Below, piece by piece: positions 17,704 through 27,729 of a stretch of 41,878 nucleotides of DNA; the first letter of the stretch is position 1; the number at the start of each line of letters is the position of its first letter. A model generated the notes under the pieces. That model saw only the letters and a list, made by a program, of their open reading frames with translations, searched no databases and was not told the DNA's origin. This DNA comes from Planctomycetota bacterium (GTDB taxonomy: Bacteria > Planctomycetota > Planctomycetia > Pirellulales > Pirellulaceae): contig JAFLCP010000059.1 in NCBI GenBank assembly GCA_017303505.1, positions 1-41,878 on the forward strand. Direction: 5' to 3'. A program made the translations under genes and the position numbers.

Positions 17704-17800
17704 GTTTCAGTTTTTCAGTTGTTCAGTGGTTCAGTTGTTCAGTGATTCAGTGGTTCAGTTTTCAGACTGAACCACTGAAAACTGAATCACTGAACCACTA
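17704..17800. repeat. TTCAGTGAT-type repeat tract 3 between convergent genes
   Basis: Direct copies of TTCAGTTG, TTCAGTGG and TTCAGTGAT (17704-17765) run straight into the inverted form (CTGAACCACTGAAAACTG, then AATCACTGAACCAC). It could fold into a long hairpin. It occupies the gap between the convergent pyrK and flhA and might serve both as a terminator. Confidence 0.88.
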
Positions 17801-17803
17801 CTC

Positions 17804-19906
17804 TCACGCCGCTCTCTGCCCTTGGATCTGAGCGTCGTTGACGACTCCGACAGCTTCCAGTTGAGTATCGCGGGTCACTTCGTTGTAACTCAATACACGC
17901 AGATCGGGGAGCAAGTTCTGTGTGATCTGCCGAACTGCAGGACGAATACGTGGGCTTACTAGAAGGACACGAGGGCGTCCCAGTTGTTCAAGCTTTCTGA
18001 CTTGAATGGCAATTTGTTGGCAAGTGGCTTCAATCACCGGTGGCGACATGCGAATGAGTAAGCCGCGGTCTGTATGCTCAATGCCAGCTGAGATTCGATC
18101 TTCGACCGATGGATCGAGAGTTACCACATGCAATCGATTCTGACCATCGCGGAAGCGTTGCGAGATCGTTCGCGCGAGCCGATGACGAACGTATTCGGTA
18201 AGCAGCACAGGATCTTTGGTGCGTTGAGCATAATCGCCGAGTGTTTCGAGGATGGTACCCAATTGTCGAATAGGGACATCTTCACGCAACAAGATCTGAA
18301 GAACATGTTGCACGTCGGCGAGTTTCATCAGGGAAGGAATTAGTTCTTCGACAACCGTGGGAGTCGATTGTTTTAATTGATCGATCAGTTGTTTGGTTTG
18401 ATCGCGCGTTAATAACTCGTCAGCATGGCGACCAGCAATTTCTTGAACATGGGTGGCCAAAACAGCGCCCGGTTCGGCAACTTGGTAACTGTAGATTTCG
18501 GCTTGTTGGCGTAAGCCCGGATCGATCCACCAAGCGCGTCGATTTAATGCGGGTTCGCGAGTTTCTTCGCCAGGTATGCTCCCCGTCGTGATGCCCGTAT
18601 CGATGGCAAGCAGCCGGTCCGGCCGCAAAAATCCCGTCGCGACAGGAGCCCCAGCGATTTGGATTTCATACTGGAATTCGCTTAAGCTTGGGCGATCTTT
18701 GATGCGAACTTTGGGAAGCAAAATTCCGATCTCGGCAGCCATCATCGAGCGAACGGTGCTCACGCGTTGTTTGAGATCGCCACCACGTTTTGGGTCAGCC
18801 AACGGCACCAGTCCAGCTCCTAGTTCAACACGCATCGGGTCAACTTCCAAGAAGTCCTCCACTTTCTTTTCGGGGGGAACTGCTTTGGCCAATTCGACTT
18901 GACGCTGTTGTTCGGCAGCCACTTTTGTTTTTTGGATTTGTTGTTTGTTGAGCAGGTAGGCGATGCCGATGCAGCTCAAGCCTAATGTGAGCAGTGGGAT
19001 CGTCGGCAACGCAGTGAAGATCATCAGAATCAAAAAGACGCCCGCCACAATCAACGCTTGGGGACGAGAGAAAAGTTGCGAGATGAATTCGCCCGACAGA
19101 TTCACTTCTTGTGTGCTACGTGTTACGAGCAATGCAGCAGCCAACGAGATCAAAAACGCGGGGACTTGGCTCACAAGACCGTCGCCAATCGTTAGTTTAG
19201 TAAACACCTCTGCGCACTCGGCCAAATCCATTTTTGCATGAACGTAGCCCATATAGAAGCCACCGACGATATTGATCACCGTGACCACAATACCTGCGAT
19301 CGCATCACCGCGAACGTATTTACTCGCACCGTCCATCGCACCATAAAAGTCGGCTTGGCGTTGAATCGCTTCACGACGACGTTGAGCTTCTTTTTCATCG
19401 ATGAGCCCGTTGCTCAAGTCGGCGTCAATCGCCATCTGACGACCTGGCATACCATCCAACGCAAAACGCGCGGCAACTTCCGAGATACGTGTGGCGCCTT
19501 TCGTGATCACCAAGAATTGGATGACGAAGATGATGATAAATAAGATTAAGCCCACTTCGAGTCGATCGCCCGCGACGAAGTTACCGAATGCCAAAATAAC
19601 TCCACCCGCCGCATCGGTGTCGTCCGCTTTCACTTCCGTGAGAATCAAACGGGTTGTTGCGATGTTCAACACCAAACGGGCTAATGTGGTGGTGACCAGC
19701 AGCGCCGGGAAGATGTTGAATTCAAGGGGCGTGCGAATATAGAGCGTTGTTAACAAGATGATTACCGAAACGGTAATGTTAGCCGCTAACAAAAGGTCCA
19801 TGAGGGCCGCTGGTAGCGGAACAAGGATCACACCCAAGCACGAAATCAACGCTACCGGCAAAAGCAGGTCGCGATATTTCTGAAGCCATAGGGAAACTTG
19901 TGCCAT
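17804..19906 (-). CDS. flhA: Flagellar export gate protein FlhA
   Basis: The largest membrane subunit of the flagellar type III export gate. It forms a nonameric ring whose cytosolic domain docks substrates and chaperones. Residues ~15-320 hold about eight membrane helices, with the FHIPEP-family signature around LVTTTLARLVLNIATTRLIL. The conserved cytoplasmic loop includes AIDADLSNGLIDEKEA and ADFYGAMDGASKYVRGDAIA. The cytosolic domain covers ~350-690. At 700 residues it is full length. It is isolated: the other export genes lie 14.5 kb away on the same strand, and a block of cytochrome-type and DUF1501 genes stands between. The start ATG is at 19906. Confidence 0.97.
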   Translation of the reverse strand: MAQVSLWLQKYRDLLLPVALISCLGVILVPLPAALMDLLLAANITVSVIILLTTLYIRTPLEFNIFPALLVTTTLARLVLNIATTRLILTEVKADDTDAAGGVILAFGNFVAGDRLEVGLILFIIIFVIQFLVITKGATRISEVAARFALDGMPGRQMAIDADLSNGLIDEKEAQRRREAIQRQADFYGAMDGASKYVRGDAIAGIVVTVINIVGGFYMGYVHAKMDLAECAEVFTKLTIGDGLVSQVPAFLISLAAALLVTRSTQEVNLSGEFISQLFSRPQALIVAGVFLILMIFTALPTIPLLTLGLSCIGIAYLLNKQQIQKTKVAAEQQRQVELAKAVPPEKKVEDFLEVDPMRVELGAGLVPLADPKRGGDLKQRVSTVRSMMAAEIGILLPKVRIKDRPSLSEFQYEIQIAGAPVATGFLRPDRLLAIDTGITTGSIPGEETREPALNRRAWWIDPGLRQQAEIYSYQVAEPGAVLATHVQEIAGRHADELLTRDQTKQLIDQLKQSTPTVVEELIPSLMKLADVQHVLQILLREDVPIRQLGTILETLGDYAQRTKDPVLLTEYVRHRLARTISQRFRDGQNRLHVVTLDPSVEDRISAGIEHTDRGLLIRMSPPVIEATCQQIAIQVRKLEQLGRPRVLLVSPRIRPAVRQITQNLLPDLRVLSYNEVTRDTQLEAVGVVNDAQIQGQRAA

Positions 19907-20186
19907 CGATCCGTCTCTGTCGGTAGTCTCTGTTAACGCAATCCATTACGTTTCGCCCAAGGTAATACGAATCGTTGCACCACGTCTAGCCCAGCCCTCG
20001 CCCCCTTTGTTATCTCTCTTGCGGTTGCTAGCAAAAGAAGTTCCCTTCAATTTGGTGCTGGATACCTACCGCGAGGCCTTAAGGTACAAAAAGACCGCCT
20101 ACACCCCCACAAAGTTTGACTTTTGGGCAAAATCGTACGACAATGAAGGCCCTTCTCCCCCCTCCCCTACCCCATCCAATCCCACC

Positions 20187-23100
20187 ATGCCTTCATACCT
20201 ATCGCAATTCATCGCAGGATGCTTGATTGTTATTGCTAGCACCGTGCAGGCCCAGCCAGGGCTGCAAGTCGCACGGCCGAGTTCTATTGTCCCGGGCCAA
20301 GCCACGGAAGTCGTTTTGGTTGGTGATAAGCTCAGCGAGCCGCTGAAAATCTGGACGAGTATTCCGCTCCAGACAGAACTGGTTTCGATTACCAGCACTG
20401 AGATCCGGCTAAAGGTTACTGCTCTCCCAACAACGCCTATTGGCCCGTTTGGGATTACAGTGGCAGGTGCAGATGGTGTTGCAGCACCACTTGGAATGTT
20501 AGTTGATCCGTTACCCACTATCTCCGAAGCGGCTGACAATCATGATGTCGCGCATGCACAAGTACTCACCGATCGATGTGCGGTGGACGGTGTTGCGGAT
20601 GGAGCTGCGAGTGATTTCTTTCGCATTCGTTCTACAGCGGATCAACGCTTAACGCTGGAGGTTCGAACGAACTTTCTCTCTTCCAATCTCGATCCAGTGA
20701 TTCGGGTTTTGGACAGCAATGGAAATGAAATAGCAGGGAATGACGATCTCCCTGGTTCATCCGAGTGTCGACTTACTATCGATGCCAAAAAAGATGTGGA
20801 ATATTTGTTGGAACTGCGCGACAGCAAATACGTAGCGGGTGGTCGTTATCGATTGCGCATCGGAGACTTCTTGCCCGTTCAAACTCTGTTTCCTCCGGTT
20901 GTTACTGCGGGGCAAATTGCAAAATTTACAGCTGGCACTTCCGATGCAAATGATGTGTCGGTTAATGATTGGACCGCTCCCATCACCACGACGCAGACAT
21001 TGAGCTATGTGCCTGTTGGTGCTGCGGCGGGAGCTGGCAACTGGGGAAGCGTGCTGGTCACACCACGAGTGGCGGTGATTGAAAATGAACAAGTAGAGAA
21101 CGATCCAACCACGATCGGGGTAGCGTTACCGGTTGTTTTGGCTGGACGTATCAAAACGCCGGGGGACCAAGATCGTTTTTTGGTAACGCTCAAAAAAGGA
21201 GAGTCGCTCCGCTGCACTCCTTGGACGGGGGCCTTGCAATCTCCGGCTTGGCTTAAGATCAAAATACTTCATCCGGATGGACGGATGTTGGCCGAATCGC
21301 CTGTAAATGAAGCGAGTGAATGGCGTTTTGATTTCTCGCCACCTGAAGATGCTGTTTATCAAGTGGTTGTCGAGGAATTGTTAGGACGAGGAGGCAACAA
21401 CTTTGTTTATGCTCTTCAGCTTGATGTCAGTGGTTATGTAACTGCTGCCTTGAAGGGAGATGCGAATGGGCGTGATCGCTTGGTGTTGAGTGGTGTTTCC
21501 GGAGCGGTGCCTTTTGATTTTGTGTTGGATCGATTTGGCTATGACGGAGCTGTGCAATTCAGTGCGAAAAATCTCTCTTCCACCTATCGCATCCTCAATC
21601 CGGTCGCTGCGGCGGGAACAAAGGAGCATCGAGTGTGGGTCGTTGCCCAAAACGGTGCATCTTTAGCCGATGTTCCGTTATCCGGACTTCAGTGGGAGGT
21701 TATGGCAACGGAGAGCGGTGTCAAAGAACCGTCGAGCATAACCTCACGTGCGATATGGAGATTGAGAGCCCCGACACTTCCCTACCCTGCCCTGTGGCGC
21801 GATGGTTGGATGGCGTTGGCTGTTTCAAATGAAGCGGAACCTTTTTTCAAGTTAACGCCAACCGCCCATGTGTTGTCGTTTCCAGCAGGCACAAAGCAAA
21901 TCAAAACGACGATTGCCTTGGAACGCACCAAGCCCGAATTCAAAGAAGCCCCTCAGTGGTTTGTGTCCTCCAATACGACCGGGGCTGTCGTCCAGGTCAC
22001 GCAGGAAGGTGATGTGACGCACATCACCTTGGACCGCGCGGATGAAAAGCAAATGATCCGCGGGAAAGTTGAACTCGTGGCCGTAGCCGAATTCGCCGGA
22101 AAAGGCCGCCGAGAGTTGATTGCCTTTGACGTTGAATCCGCGCCAGATCGCTTAGAAGTTTTTCCGAGTGAGATCGCGTTAACGCATGCGAAAGATAAAA
22201 TCCAATTAGTGGTAAGTGCCATCTATCCCAATGGTGATGTTCGGGATGTGACTCGTTCCGCCACCATGAGCGTGACTGATGACAAGATCGCCACATTAGT
22301 TGGCAGCGATATTGTACCTCGCGGTGACGGTGAGACTACCCTCAAGCTCAATGCATCGGGTGTCGAGACTACGATTCCAGTGCGAGTCTCGAATTCAGCG
22401 ACCATCCAGCCGATCGGTTTTGAAACGGGCGCGTTGGTTGCTCTGAGCAAACAAAACTGCAGCTCTGGGGCATGCCATGGTTCGCCCAGCGGTAAAGGTG
22501 GATTTCGCTTGTCGTTGCGAGCCTATGATCCTGTGCTCGACCAGTTGACGTTGTTGCGAGAAGAAACGGGACGTCGCGTGAACATACTGGAACCCGAAGC
22601 AAGCTTGCTGTTAGAAAAGCCGTTGATGAAGGTGGTGCATGGTGGTGGCGTGCAGATTCGCAAAGATGACGCAGCTTACCAAGTGTTGAAGCAATGGATT
22701 GCCGAAGGGGCTCAGCTCGATCCTGTTAACGCGCCACGTGTCGCGCGTTTGCAAATCTATCCGGCAGGAAAACGCGTGTTGCGCTCACCCGCTGACTCAC
22801 AGCAAATCTCGGTCGTCGCCGTGATGACGGATGGTTCGACCAAAGATGTCACCGATTTAGCCGGCTATTCTGTTTCCGATACTTCAGTTTGTACCGTGGA
22901 TGCGAATGGATTGGTCAAAAAGCAAAAGCGAGGTGAGGCTGCCGTATTGGTGCGCTTCTTAGAACACATCGAATCGCTCACGCTAACTTTTGTAGAGGAT
23001 GAGGCAGCGTTCGCTTGGACCAACCCACCGGTCAACAATTACATCGACGAGCGAGTGAATGACAAACTCAAACTATTGCAATACTCGGCATCGCCGACCT

Positions 23101-24503
23101 GCTCCGATAGCGAGTTCTTGCGACGTGTTCATTTAGATGTGATTGGGATTTTGCCAACGCTCGAGGAAACCGAAGCGTTTCTAGCGGATACCGATCCCAC
23201 CAAACGGAGCAAGTTAATTGATCGTCTATTAGAACGGCCCGAATATGCTCGTTTTTGGGCTGTAAAATGGGGCGATTTGTTGAAGATGACCAACAAAAAA
23301 ATCGGCCCTGATGGTTTGTATAAATATCATCGTTGGGTCGAAGATTCGATTCGAAAGAATGTTCCCTATGATCGCTTTGCTCGTGAACTGTTAACGGCGA
23401 GTGGCAGCAATTTGGAAAATCCTGCCGCCAATTTTTATCGAGCAGCGGTGGATATGAACGATTGTGTAGAGACCATCTCACAAGTCTTTTTGGGCTCGCG
23501 ACTGCAGTGTGCGAAATGCCATAACCATCCGTTTGAACGTTGGACACAGGATAACTATTACGGCATGGGCGCCTTCTTTGAGCGAGTACGCCGAACCAAT
23601 ACACCACGTCCGAATGAATCCCTGGTGTGGACGGCTCAACAAGGAGAGGTTACGCAGCCCCGCACCGGAAAAGTAATGCAACCGTGGGTGCCCGTGCAAG
23701 GAACATTGTCGACCGTTGATGAACAAGATCGACGACGAAGTTTTGCCGATTGGTTGGTGCAACCGAACAATCCTTACTTCGCCAAAATGGAAGTCAATCG
23801 GATATGGGCTCAATTGTTCTCGCGCGGAATTGTGGACCCGATTGATGATTTCCGCGATTCGAATCCACCTAGCAACGTGGAATTGCTTGATGCTTTAGCA
23901 CAAGATTTTGTGAAGTCGGGCTTTGATCGAAAGCACATTCTGCGGACCATTCTCAATTCGCGCACCTATCAGGCGAGTTTTGAACCGCTGGCGAGCAACA
24001 AAGAGGATGAAAAATATTTTTCACATCAAATGCCACGTTTGCTTTCTGCTGAGCAATTGATGGATGCTGTGGTGGCAACACTGGGTGTAGCGGAACCGTT
24101 AGGTGGCTTACCTGCAGATCGCAAGGCAACGCAGCTTCCTGCTCCCGATATCGTTAAAGTTGATTTTCTAAAAGTTTTTGGACAACCAGAACGCGAAACT
24201 GTTTGCGCTTGTGAACGTTCCAAAGATACGAACCTTGGCATGGCGATCGAGTTTTTCAATGGTTCCTTTTTGCATGGCAAACTCAAACATCCGCAAACTC
24301 GCTTCCGGCAAGCATTGGCTGCCCAGAAACCGATCGAGCAAATAATACGCGACGTCTATCTGGCTGCTGTTTGTCGTCCTCCGACGGAGAGCGAACTTCA
24401 AGCAGCGTTAAAACATGTGACCTCGCACTCCGATCCTGCGCTCGCCATGGAAGATGTCTGTTGGGCTCTTGTCAACACAGATGAATTCATCTTCCAACAT
24501 TGA
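20187..24503 (+). CDS. Large secreted DUF1549/DUF1553 (PSCyt2/PSD1) protein
   Basis: A 1438-residue secreted protein of a planctomycete-specific class. ATG 20187 gives a proper signal peptide (MPSYLSQFIAGCLIVIASTV, cleavage near AQP); frames further upstream lack one. The N-terminal half holds pre-peptidase-like beta domains (LTLEVRTNFLSSNLDPVIRV type) and Big-2-like domains. Residue 758 begins CSSGACHGSPSGKGGF, the cytochrome-like cysteine motif. DUF1549 spans ~950-1150 (LRRVHLDVIGILPTLEE), with a heme-type CAKCHNHPF at 1108. DUF1553 spans ~1190-1430 (NRIWAQLFSRGIVDP). These proteins usually travel with DUF1501 proteins, as here. The role is unproven, but binding of heme and of polysaccharide or sulfated substrate is often suspected. 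It is followed by a cytochrome-WD40 gene 30 bases later. Confidence 0.9.
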   Translation: MPSYLSQFIAGCLIVIASTVQAQPGLQVARPSSIVPGQATEVVLVGDKLSEPLKIWTSIPLQTELVSITSTEIRLKVTALPTTPIGPFGITVAGADGVAAPLGMLVDPLPTISEAADNHDVAHAQVLTDRCAVDGVADGAASDFFRIRSTADQRLTLEVRTNFLSSNLDPVIRVLDSNGNEIAGNDDLPGSSECRLTIDAKKDVEYLLELRDSKYVAGGRYRLRIGDFLPVQTLFPPVVTAGQIAKFTAGTSDANDVSVNDWTAPITTTQTLSYVPVGAAAGAGNWGSVLVTPRVAVIENEQVENDPTTIGVALPVVLAGRIKTPGDQDRFLVTLKKGESLRCTPWTGALQSPAWLKIKILHPDGRMLAESPVNEASEWRFDFSPPEDAVYQVVVEELLGRGGNNFVYALQLDVSGYVTAALKGDANGRDRLVLSGVSGAVPFDFVLDRFGYDGAVQFSAKNLSSTYRILNPVAAAGTKEHRVWVVAQNGASLADVPLSGLQWEVMATESGVKEPSSITSRAIWRLRAPTLPYPALWRDGWMALAVSNEAEPFFKLTPTAHVLSFPAGTKQIKTTIALERTKPEFKEAPQWFVSSNTTGAVVQVTQEGDVTHITLDRADEKQMIRGKVELVAVAEFAGKGRRELIAFDVESAPDRLEVFPSEIALTHAKDKIQLVVSAIYPNGDVRDVTRSATMSVTDDKIATLVGSDIVPRGDGETTLKLNASGVETTIPVRVSNSATIQPIGFETGALVALSKQNCSSGACHGSPSGKGGFRLSLRAYDPVLDQLTLLREETGRRVNILEPEASLLLEKPLMKVVHGGGVQIRKDDAAYQVLKQWIAEGAQLDPVNAPRVARLQIYPAGKRVLRSPADSQQISVVAVMTDGSTKDVTDLAGYSVSDTSVCTVDANGLVKKQKRGEAAVLVRFLEHIESLTLTFVEDEAAFAWTNPPVNNYIDERVNDKLKLLQYSASPTCSDSEFLRRVHLDVIGILPTLEETEAFLADTDPTKRSKLIDRLLERPEYARFWAVKWGDLLKMTNKKIGPDGLYKYHRWVEDSIRKNVPYDRFARELLTASGSNLENPAANFYRAAVDMNDCVETISQVFLGSRLQCAKCHNHPFERWTQDNYYGMGAFFERVRRTNTPRPNESLVWTAQQGEVTQPRTGKVMQPWVPVQGTLSTVDEQDRRRSFADWLVQPNNPYFAKMEVNRIWAQLFSRGIVDPIDDFRDSNPPSNVELLDALAQDFVKSGFDRKHILRTILNSRTYQASFEPLASNKEDEKYFSHQMPRLLSAEQLMDAVVATLGVAEPLGGLPADRKATQLPAPDIVKVDFLKVFGQPERETVCACERSKDTNLGMAIEFFNGSFLHGKLKHPQTRFRQALAAQKPIEQIIRDVYLAAVCRPPTESELQAALKHVTSHSDPALAMEDVCWALVNTDEFIFQH

Positions 24504-24533
24504 TTCGCATCAAGAATAGTTCGAAGAAAATTG

Positions 24534-25922
24534 ATGGTAACCTTCATGATTCAGTTGCTTAGAAATAACATCCTGCTGTCCTTGGCGATGTTGTTGTGTT
24601 TAACCGCCAATGCGAATGCCTGGCAAGAAGCTCCGCAGGCGGAATCATCTCCCCCTGCACCGCTGAGCTTCAAAGCTAACGTCGCCCAGATTCTGCAAGA
24701 TCAATGTGTAGCTTGCCACGGTGCCAAAAAAGCTGAAGGTGGATATCGCGTTGATACGTTTTCTAAACTGAAACAACCTGGCGATTCGGGTGTAGAGCCA
24801 GTGGTGGCCAGCCAAATTGATAAGAGCGAATTGATACGCCGTCTCGTTACCGAGGATGCTTCGGAAAGAATGCCAGAAGGTGGCGACCGGCTTCCCGATG
24901 TTCAAATTGAATTGCTCAAACGCTGGGTACAAGAAGGGGCTGCGTATGATGGCGCCAATCAGGATGAGAACATTGCTACGATCATTCCTCCGATTCAATA
25001 TCCGAACGGTCCTGAACACTACGCCTTGCCGATTCCTGTAACCGCTGTGGTGTGGAATGCTGCAGGTGATGCCGTGGTGACCGGTGGCTATCATGAGCTA
25101 TTGGTTTGGAATGCGAACGATGGCAAGTTCATCCGAAATATTCCTAACATGCCGCAGCGAGTCCATGCGTTGAAATGGCATCCCGATGGGAAGCAATTGG
25201 TGGTGGCAGGTGGTACACCCGGCAGAATCGGTGAAGTTCGATTCGTTGATTTTGAATCGGGACAAGTGACACGCGTATTACCTCGCAACGGTGATGTGGT
25301 TTTGGACATTGCTTTCTCACCCGATGGGACTCGATTGGCAACGGCGGGAGCTGATGCCATGATTCGAATCTATGACATTACCAGCGCGGAAGAGAAAGCC
25401 CCACAAATCTTTTCGAGTCATTCGGATTGGGTGTATTCCATTGGCTGGAGTGCGGATGGGAAACGCTTAGCGTCCGCTAGTCGTGATAAGACGGCGAAGT
25501 TTTTTGACATGGAGAAGTCTGAGTTGTTGCTCACTTACTCCGGCCATGGCTCGGCAGTTCGGGGAGTTGCCTTTGCGCCAAACGGAGCCGAAGTTTATTC
25601 GGTTGGAGCGGATCACAAGGTGCATCGCTGGAAAAGCGAAAATGCTCAGAAGTCCGGCGAGTTTGGAACGGGAAGTGAATCGATGCGGATTGGGGCGACT
25701 GCTGGTGTTTGCTGGGTGGCTAGTGCGAACAAGCAATTGCGTTTGTATGACATGGAGAAGAATGCCGAAATTCGCGCCTTGCCAGGGCACAATGATTGGG
25801 TTCTAGCGGCTGACTATCATCCGGCAACGCAAAAGGTTGTGGCGAGCGGTCACAACGGTGAAGTCATTATTTGGAACAAAGATGATGGCAAAGAGCTTGT
25901 GCGTTGGGTGGCCAAAAAATAA
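24534..25922 (+). CDS. Secreted c-type cytochrome domain / WD40 repeat protein
   Basis: About 462 residues. After a signal peptide (NNILLSLAMLLCLTANANA), a PSCyt1-type cytochrome domain carries the heme motif CVACHGAKKAEGGYRVDT (first cysteine ~58) and ELIRRLVTEDASERMPEGG (distal methionine region). From ~150 to the end come about seven WD40 blades (for example VTGGYHELLVWNANDGKF, WSADGKRLASASRDKTAKFF, VVASGHNGEVIIWN). They would form a propeller in the periplasm. It lies just downstream of the DUF1549/DUF1553 gene and is probably co-transcribed with it. ATG 24534 or 24546 could be the start; the former has GAAG ~7 bases upstream. The heme could carry electrons, but the partner is unknown. 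Confidence 0.88.
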   Translation: MVTFMIQLLRNNILLSLAMLLCLTANANAWQEAPQAESSPPAPLSFKANVAQILQDQCVACHGAKKAEGGYRVDTFSKLKQPGDSGVEPVVASQIDKSELIRRLVTEDASERMPEGGDRLPDVQIELLKRWVQEGAAYDGANQDENIATIIPPIQYPNGPEHYALPIPVTAVVWNAAGDAVVTGGYHELLVWNANDGKFIRNIPNMPQRVHALKWHPDGKQLVVAGGTPGRIGEVRFVDFESGQVTRVLPRNGDVVLDIAFSPDGTRLATAGADAMIRIYDITSAEEKAPQIFSSHSDWVYSIGWSADGKRLASASRDKTAKFFDMEKSELLLTYSGHGSAVRGVAFAPNGAEVYSVGADHKVHRWKSENAQKSGEFGTGSESMRIGATAGVCWVASANKQLRLYDMEKNAEIRALPGHNDWVLAADYHPATQKVVASGHNGEVIIWNKDDGKELVRWVAKK

Positions 25923-25978
25923 CTCGTTGCACGCCGCTTTTACCGCACGCGGATGAGGATGACACATTTTGCCTAGGG

Positions 25979-26259
25979 CCATTAGCCGAACGCGTTAGCG
26001 TCGGTTTTACTGTTCCAACGGTACACGGTTTCGATCTGGTTGGTCGTGCAATAGAAAGGTACTCGGCTGGCGGATGTTGTAGACCTACATTTGTACGTAT
26101 GGCCTCGTTCCCATGGTTTCTGTCTTGGGATTTTTCCCATTAGCCGAACGCGTTAGCGTCGGTTTTACTGTTCCAACGGTACACGGTTTCGATCTGGTTG
26201 GTCGGACAATAGAAAGGTACTCGGCTGGCGGATGTTGTGGACGTACATTTGTACGTATG
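25979..26259. repeat. 123-bp near-identical tandem repeat (two copies, period 158)
   Basis: Copy 1 (25979-26101) and copy 2 (26137-26259) differ at only about four positions and are separated by a 35-base spacer. Each begins with the palindromic CCGAACGCGTTAGCGTCGG and ends with TTGTACGTATG. The unit carries no convincing gene. Short open frames through it are translations of the repeat. A separate perfect palindrome, TCTGGGAA-CGCGC-TTCCCAGA, follows at 26281-26301. Confidence 0.9.
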
Positions 26260-26356
26260 ACCTTAGTTCTCATGGCGCTGTCTGGGAACGCGCTTCCCAG
26301 ATGCTCTGCCTTCTAACACAGATGTATCGTGTGCATTTTCCAGGTCATCCGCGTGT

Positions 26357-26578
26357 TTATCTATCCTGCCATACCGCTAAGTCCATGGGCAACCGAACCT
26401 GGAATTCTCGCCAAAGCTCGTCGATTAATGCGGACAGGGCGGGTTTCTCCCTAATTCTTCTGCGTACAATGACTTTACCACCGGCAAATAAATCCGGCAG
26501 AATGGGGGCTACGTCCGATATTCCCTCGAACTGCCAACTTTTGAAAACAGTCCCAGATGTACTATTGATTGGCGGCAC
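26357..26578 (-). CDS. Possible small protein of unknown function
   Basis: A 73-residue frame starting at GTG 26578, with AAGGAG ~9 bases upstream. The product (SWQFEGISDVAPILPDLF..., then RRRIREKPALSALIDELW) has a plausible globular composition, but I recognise no family. A second GTG at 26584 is in frame but lies too close to the ribosome site. It sits in the repeat-rich, gene-poor stretch and may be a remnant. An overlapping plus-strand frame is less likely. Confidence 0.35.
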   Translation of the reverse strand: MPPINSTSGTVFKSWQFEGISDVAPILPDLFAGGKVIVRRRIREKPALSALIDELWREFQVRLPMDLAVWQDR

Positions 26579-26693
26579 CGCCACAGGCTCCTTTTTGACT
26601 TACTACTATTTCACTCGACAAGAGGTGATAGGTGGACGTTGAGCGAAGCTATTTACGATTTCAAGACTTCGGAATGGCACTCGGTATGACTTT

Positions 26694-26933
26694 GTGGCGT
26701 TATTCCTTGGCATGTTATTTCGCGGGCTCTGTAGGGAAGGAATCGATGCCAAGCTCCTAAATTGGGGCATGGCTTTCGCATGGTCCCTTTGCGTTTATCT
26801 GAATTTCGCTTCAATGCGTACACAAATGCTTGACGAGTACGATAAGGCTCGTTCTTTACGCAACCGCTTTTTGTTCGGGACTATTGTTTTCCTGGTGCAA
26901 GTAGCATTGGGGGTGGTATGGTTGAGAAGGTAA
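26694..26933 (+). CDS. Possible small two-helix membrane protein
   Basis: A 79-residue frame beginning with GTG, with two hydrophobic segments (NWGMAFAWSLCVYLNFA and FLFGTIVFLVQVALGVVWL) around a charged loop (MLDEYDKARSLRNR). No good ribosome site is visible. The frame before it (DFGMALGMTLWRY) is in another phase, so this could be the 3' part of a frameshifted gene. No family recognised. Confidence 0.35.
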   Translation: MALFLGMLFRGLCREGIDAKLLNWGMAFAWSLCVYLNFASMRTQMLDEYDKARSLRNRFLFGTIVFLVQVALGVVWLRR

Positions 26934-27309
26934 GGTCACAATCAAATTGCGATCCAAGCTTGGACAGCGGCGTAATGTGAGGAATATGGTTACGTGCCCC
27001 AAAGTTTTGATGTTGCCATACATTTTGTTAGCGATGGTGTGCTATAGATGTTTCTCGGCAAGTCGAAGGACCTTTCAATTTGTGTCGGTTGGTCCAAACC
27101 ACTTTTGTTGACGGCAAGATTCTTGCTGAGATTACAATGCGACGATCTGATCTCTCGCGTACACTTCAACTGGCCCAAGACGAACCCGTCGCTGATGGCG
27201 GAACGAAGATCTTTTTCATTCGGGCAGTGGCCAACCCAGAATTGCAGTCTCGGTATTCCTGGCGAGTCTAAGATACTCATCATATGAACTAGCTGTTGAG
27301 GATGAGTAA
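26934..27309. other. Gene-poor stretch
   Basis: About 375 bases in which frames on both strands overlap (for example a 97-codon minus-strand frame and plus-strand frames at 27048-27287), none with a ribosome site or known motif. It may be decayed coding sequence. Confidence 0.4.
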
Positions 27310-27537
27310 ATGCTACATTTCATTTTTTCAATACTATTCTGCGGTTGGGTCCTTTGCGGTTTCGCGACGTTTATGGTGGCGCTTTGCTATAGATCAAAAT
27401 TTCCTTCGGCTCAGAACATCGAAAGAGACGTTCACGACGGTTCTGGCTGTTGGTCGGGTTTACTTGTGGCATTTACTCTTGGCCCGATTGCAATAGTCCT
27501 TCTTCTAATGGACAGATGGAAAGATGAAGATAACTGA
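27310..27537 (+). CDS. Predicted small membrane protein
   Basis: 75 residues with GAGG 8 bases before ATG 27310. The protein has two hydrophobic stretches (FIFSILFCGWVLCGFATFMVAL and SGLLVAFTLGPIAIVLLL without their flanks). A polar loop lies between them, and the tail is charged (MDRWKDEDN). It has no recognised domain. The gene stands alone between remnants. Topology and start support it better than the other small frames here. Confidence 0.5.
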   Translation: MLHFIFSILFCGWVLCGFATFMVALCYRSKFPSAQNIERDVHDGSGCWSGLLVAFTLGPIAIVLLLMDRWKDEDN

Positions 27538-27729
27538 TCGCCCATTTGACTAGACCGAATTCGAAGATTGTTTGCTGTAGAGGGACGCTGCTTTCGTTTT
27601 GATGGACGCAATGGGCTAAGCCAGCCTCTTCAATCAAGAACGAATTCCAGACGGGCGTTCTGAACGGAGACAATTTCGATTTCTTCAATCGAAGTCTGGA
27701 TCGCTATATGATTCTTCAGTGGGAGCGGT

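Noticed and set aside
26085-26273. A minus-strand frame and others through the 123-bp repeat
   Set aside because: They translate the repeated palindrome, have no ribosome site, and would be duplicated only by the repeat itself.
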